9,191 nucleotides of DNA from Streptomyces sp. NRRL WC-3549. Lineage in GTDB: Bacteria; Actinomycetota; Actinomycetes; Streptomycetales; Streptomycetaceae. The stretch is taken from NCBI RefSeq assembly GCF_000721935.1, contig NZ_KL585423.1, positions 90,070 to 99,260 of the forward strand, in the 5' to 3' direction. Positions within the stretch are counted from its first letter, which is position 1, and each line of letters begins with the position of its first letter. The translations under genes and the position numbers were made by a program. Positions 7,712 through 9,191 of the stretch are shown here, piece after piece. Below the pieces are notes generated by a model. The model ran no database searches, had not been told where the DNA came from, and saw only the letters and a list, made by a program, of their open reading frames with translations.

Positions 7712-7718
7712 CCCCCTT
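7712..7718 (-). promoter_or_regulatory. Ribosome binding site for the SARP GTG start
   Basis: AAGGGGG on the minus strand lies six bases before the GTG at 7705. The downstream peptide MRFQLLGPLSI is the canonical SARP N-terminus, so this GTG is well supported as the start. Confidence 0.7.
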
Positions 7719-7738
7719 CCCCCTGTACCTCTCCGCAG

Positions 7739-7753
7739 CCGCGGTCCCCGCGG
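7739..7753. repeat. Short inverted repeat between the exported-peptide gene and SARP
   Basis: CCGCGG TCC CCGCGG: two identical palindromic hexamers with a three-base spacer, able to form a small GC hairpin on the transcript. It lies in the 66-bp gap between the peptide stop (7772) and the SARP start (7705). There is no T-run, so an attenuator or processing hairpin is as likely as termination. Confidence 0.35.
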
Positions 7754-7771
7754 ATGCCGTACCCGCCCGCC

Positions 7772-7987
7772 CTACTGCCAGCCGAAGTCGTGCGGGCCGT
7801 GGCCGGGAGCGGGCGGGCGGACGGGCGGGTGGGGCAGAACAGCCGTGTCCGGTGCGGCGGAGACGGCGTGCGGGGCGGACGCGGCCGGGGCGGCGGCCTG
7901 GGCGGGAACGGTGAGGGCGGCGAAGGCGAGCGCGGTGAGCGCCAGGGTCCCGAGAACCGGACAGGACGTGCGATGGACCTGAGACAT
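7772..7987 (-). CDS. Small secreted peptide, function unknown (candidate signalling peptide)
   Basis: 71 residues from the ATG at 7987, preferred over one at 8008 because GGAAGGG lies eight bases upstream of it. Residues 1-31 look like a Sec signal peptide: a short weakly basic start (MSQVHRTSCP), a hydrophobic core (VLGTLALTALAFAALTV, 11-27) and a PAQA cleavage site at about residue 31. The predicted mature peptide is about 40 residues, Ala/Pro/His-rich, ending PAPGHGPHDFGWQ. It has no Cys in the mature part and only one Ser and one Thr near its start (about residues 43 and 48). With the Sec signal, that makes it unsuitable as the azole precursor. It is transcribed toward SARP with a 66-bp gap and diverges from the LuxR-type gene. 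I do not recognise a named family. Signalling or a trigger for the adjacent regulators is inference from position only. Confidence 0.65.
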   Translation of the reverse strand: MSQVHRTSCPVLGTLALTALAFAALTVPAQAAAPAASAPHAVSAAPDTAVLPHPPVRPPAPGHGPHDFGWQ

Positions 7988-7995
7988 GGGGGGAG

Positions 7996-8002
7996 CCCTT
8001 CC
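7996..8002 (-). promoter_or_regulatory. Ribosome binding site for the exported-peptide gene
   Basis: GGAAGGG on the minus strand lies eight bases before the ATG at 7987. The alternative upstream ATG at 8008 has no purine-rich site at a suitable distance, so the 71-residue version is preferred. Confidence 0.55.
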
Positions 8003-8012
8003 AACCATCTAC

Positions 8013-8062
8013 GAGGAACGGTCGACAGCATGGCGAGTTTTGTACGGAAGTGAGGCAACGGT
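8013..8062. repeat. Imperfect direct repeat GAGG(c)AACGGT
   Basis: GAGGAACGGT at 8013-8022 recurs as GAGGCAACGGT at 8052-8062, about 40 bp apart, close to four helical turns. The two copies bracket the A/T-richer segment that may hold the promoter of the minus-strand peptide gene, so they could be a regulator site. Two copies of ten bases may also be chance. Confidence 0.3.
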
Positions 8063-8065
8063 GAA
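8039..8065 (-). promoter_or_regulatory. Weak candidate promoter for the exported-peptide/SARP transcript
   Basis: On the minus strand TTCACC (8065-8060) and TACAAA (8044-8039) are separated by 15 bases, shorter than the ideal 17-18. They lie in the only A/T-rich spot upstream of the peptide gene. A start near 8032 would give a leader of about 45 bases. Support is limited to the hexamer resemblance and position. Confidence 0.25.
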
Positions 8066-8180
8066 GGTCAGACCCCTGGACCGATGAGGCCATGGCCCTT
8101 TCCGTCCAGCGGGCGGCTCCGGGGCTGCTCCGGCCCCGACGCCCTCTGCCCAGGGGGACGCGACCGTGCCATGATCTTTG

Positions 8181-8202
8181 CCGGAGCGTCACCGGAGAGT
8201 CG
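8181..8202 (+). repeat. 11-bp tandem direct repeat with SARP-like spacing
   Basis: CCGGAGCGTCA (8181-8191) is followed directly by CCGGAGAGTCG (8192-8202), with nine of eleven positions identical. A weaker third unit, AGGAGTAGACG (8203-8213), follows. Viewed as heptamers with four-base spacers, this matches the general layout of SARP binding sites (heptameric direct repeats every 11 bp). It lies 56-88 bases upstream of the LuxR-type start. Confidence 0.4.
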
Positions 8203-8207
8203 AGGAG

Positions 8208-8235
8208 TAGACGTCATCGCCTGCGGCAATAACAC
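8208..8235 (+). promoter_or_regulatory. Weak candidate promoter for the LuxR-type gene
   Basis: TAGACG (8208-8213) and TAACAC (8230-8235) are spaced by 16 bases, with an A/T-rich CAATAACAC around the second. They lie immediately after the 11-bp repeats, where an activator site would be expected. The match to the consensus hexamers is poor. Confidence 0.22.
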
Positions 8236-8258
8236 TCCGAGGCGCATGTCTCCTGGCG

Positions 8259-8264
8259 AGGAGG
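8259..8264 (+). promoter_or_regulatory. Strong ribosome binding site of the LuxR-type gene
   Basis: AGGAGG lies four to five bases before the ATG at 8269, within the purine run CGAGGAGGGACG. This near-perfect Shine-Dalgarno sequence fixes the start of the regulator gene. Confidence 0.75.
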
Positions 8265-8268
8265 GACG

Positions 8269-9191
8269 ATGCTGGACCCCCTGGGTCTGGACGCCACGGC
8301 TGAGGCCGTGTATCGGGCGATGCTCGGTCATCCCGGCGCGGGTCCGGCGGAGCATTGTTCCCGTCTCGGGCTGACCTCCGATCAGTTCGACGGAGCGGTC
8401 AAGGTACTGGCCGACCTGTCACTGGTGCGCCCGGCCGCGGGCAACGGCTCCCGTCAGGTCCACGTGGTCAATCCGCGCCTCGGCCTGGAGATGCTGCTGG
8501 CCCGTCAGCGGGCCGACCTCGCGGCCCGCACCCAGCAGGTGGAGGAGGGCGAGGCGGCGGTGGCGGCCCTGCTGTGCCAGCTCCCGCCCTCGCACCCGCC
8601 CGCGGGCGAGCCGCCGGTGACACACCTGGACGGCGTGGACCACGTACGGGACTATCTGGCCCGGCTCCACGAGGAGGTGGAGGAGGACATCGCGACGTTC
8701 GCGACGGGCGGCGCGCAGACCGAGGAGAACATGGACGCCTCCCGGCCGCTCAACGAGCGCCTGCTGGCACGCGGGGTGCGCATGCGTACGGTCTACCTCG
8801 ACAGCATCCACAACCACGCCCCCACGGTGGCGTACGTGAACTGGCTGGCCTCGGCCGGCGGCGAGATCCGCACGGCGCCCTCGCTCGTCACGCGCATGAT
8901 CATCGCCGACCACCGGATCGCCCTGGTGGCCCTGGACGACCAGGACTCCTCACTCGGCGCGCTCGTGGTGACCGGACGCGGACTCATCGCCGCGCTGGAG
9001 GCCCTCTTCGAGAGCGTCTGGGACCGCGCCGAGCCGCTGGGCCGGGCCGAGCGGACCGTGGAGCGCTCGCTGACCCGCCAGCAGCAGGAGACCCTGCGCC
9101 TGCTGTCGCGCGGTTACACGGACGAGGCCATAGCCAAGCGCCTCGGCGTCTCCCCCCGGACCGCCCGCCGCATCGCCACCGGCCTGCTGGG
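8269..9191 (+). CDS. TrmB-like/LuxR-type transcriptional regulator (3' end beyond window)
   Basis: 307 codons are visible with no stop before the right edge. Residues 1-70 look like a TrmB/MarR-type winged helix (AEAVYRAMLG at 11-20, HCSRLGLTSDQFDGAVKVLA at 29-48, SLVRP). A short helical or coiled-coil stretch follows (about 72-102, LARQRADLAARTQQVEEGEA). Residues 118-255 form a TrmB-style phospholipase-D-like sensor fold (RLLARGVRMRTVYLDSI at 164-180, RIALVALDDQD at 216-226). Residues 268-307 are a LuxR/GerE helix-turn-helix (LTRQQQETLRLLSRGYTDEA, then IAKRLGVSPRTARR), cut by the window. Only about 15-30 residues are probably missing. It is divergent from the peptide and SARP genes. No receiver, GAF or autoinducer-binding LuxR domain is visible, so its signal is unknown. 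It is probably a local regulator, but it could belong to the neighbouring region instead of the cluster. Confidence 0.88.
   Translation, partial: MLDPLGLDATAEAVYRAMLGHPGAGPAEHCSRLGLTSDQFDGAVKVLADLSLVRPAAGNGSRQVHVVNPRLGLEMLLARQRADLAARTQQVEEGEAAVAALLCQLPPSHPPAGEPPVTHLDGVDHVRDYLARLHEEVEEDIATFATGGAQTEENMDASRPLNERLLARGVRMRTVYLDSIHNHAPTVAYVNWLASAGGEIRTAPSLVTRMIIADHRIALVALDDQDSSLGALVVTGRGLIAALEALFESVWDRAEPLGRAERTVERSLTRQQQETLRLLSRGYTDEAIAKRLGVSPRTARRIATGLL

Larger units (their letters stand above)
7988..8268. promoter_or_regulatory. Divergent regulatory region between exported-peptide and LuxR-type genes
   Basis: This 281-bp region separates two divergent genes and should contain both promoters. 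It is noticeably less GC-rich than the coding sequence at 8036-8046 and 8226-8236. It contains an imperfect direct repeat (8013-8022 and 8052-8062), a GC hairpin (CGGGGC at 8120-8125, GCCCCG at 8133-8138) and 11-bp tandem repeats (8181-8202). I found no convincing small gene in it. In particular there is no Cys/Ser/Thr-rich precursor peptide on either strand. Confidence 0.6.

Noticed and set aside
7772..7987. Exported peptide as the azole precursor
   Set aside because: It has a Sec signal peptide, its only Cys lies in the signal region, and its C-terminus is Pro/His-rich with almost no Ser/Thr to cyclise.
8068..8374. Small open frames on both strands (about 95 codons) across the divergent intergenic region and the regulator start
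   Set aside because: They overlap the well-supported LuxR-type start, have no good ribosome binding site, and show no leader/core composition of a RiPP precursor.
8419..8987. Minus-strand open frames (164 and 64 codons) within the regulator gene
   Set aside because: They are antisense shadows of the TrmB/LuxR-type gene, which has a strong ribosome binding site and recognisable domains.

Overview
The window is very GC-rich actinobacterial DNA, most likely Streptomyces or a close relative. Coding is dense with G/C third positions, and there is a SARP-family regulator and LuxR-type regulation. The central content is part of a biosynthetic gene cluster for an azol(in)e-containing RiPP (TOMM or thiopeptide-like). 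I could not find the core precursor peptide in the window, so the product class is undetermined.

Layout, left to right. Positions 1-25 and 238-252 are sequencing-library transposon (Nextera/Tn5 mosaic-end) adapter sequence, not genome, so the first ~250 bases are a damaged contig end. Two pieces of a minus-strand SagB-type azoline dehydrogenase flank the second adapter: the N-terminal part at 253-1395 and a more C-terminal part at 26-237. Next, also on the minus strand, come the YcaO cyclodehydratase (1440-3368), a ThiF-like leader-peptide-binding partner (3358-5622, overlapping the YcaO gene by 11 bp), an AfsR/SARP-type activator (5771-7705, GTG start) and a small secreted peptide (7772-7987). 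After a 281-bp divergent intergenic region, a plus-strand TrmB-like/LuxR-type regulator begins at 8269 and runs off the right edge.

How they work together (inference from families). On the minus strand the order of transcription is secreted peptide, SARP, ThiF-like, YcaO, SagB. The ThiF-like protein would capture the precursor leader through its N-terminal RRE and present it to the ATP-dependent YcaO enzyme, which cyclises Cys/Ser/Thr to azolines. The FMN-dependent SagB protein would oxidise these to azoles. The SARP protein is the obvious pathway activator. The divergent LuxR-type regulator and the exported peptide form a possible second, signal-linked layer of control. The precursor, and any dehydratase, macrocyclase or transporter genes, would lie beyond the left (adapter-broken) edge or elsewhere.

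The most interesting points are these. The ThiF-like protein carries a decayed second YcaO domain. It and the true YcaO protein share the same zinc-ThiF-half plus YcaO layout, as if a fused ancestor had been duplicated and each copy lost a different half. The small exported peptide ending in DFGWQ sits next to two regulators. An 11-bp tandem repeat with SARP-like spacing lies upstream of the LuxR-type gene.
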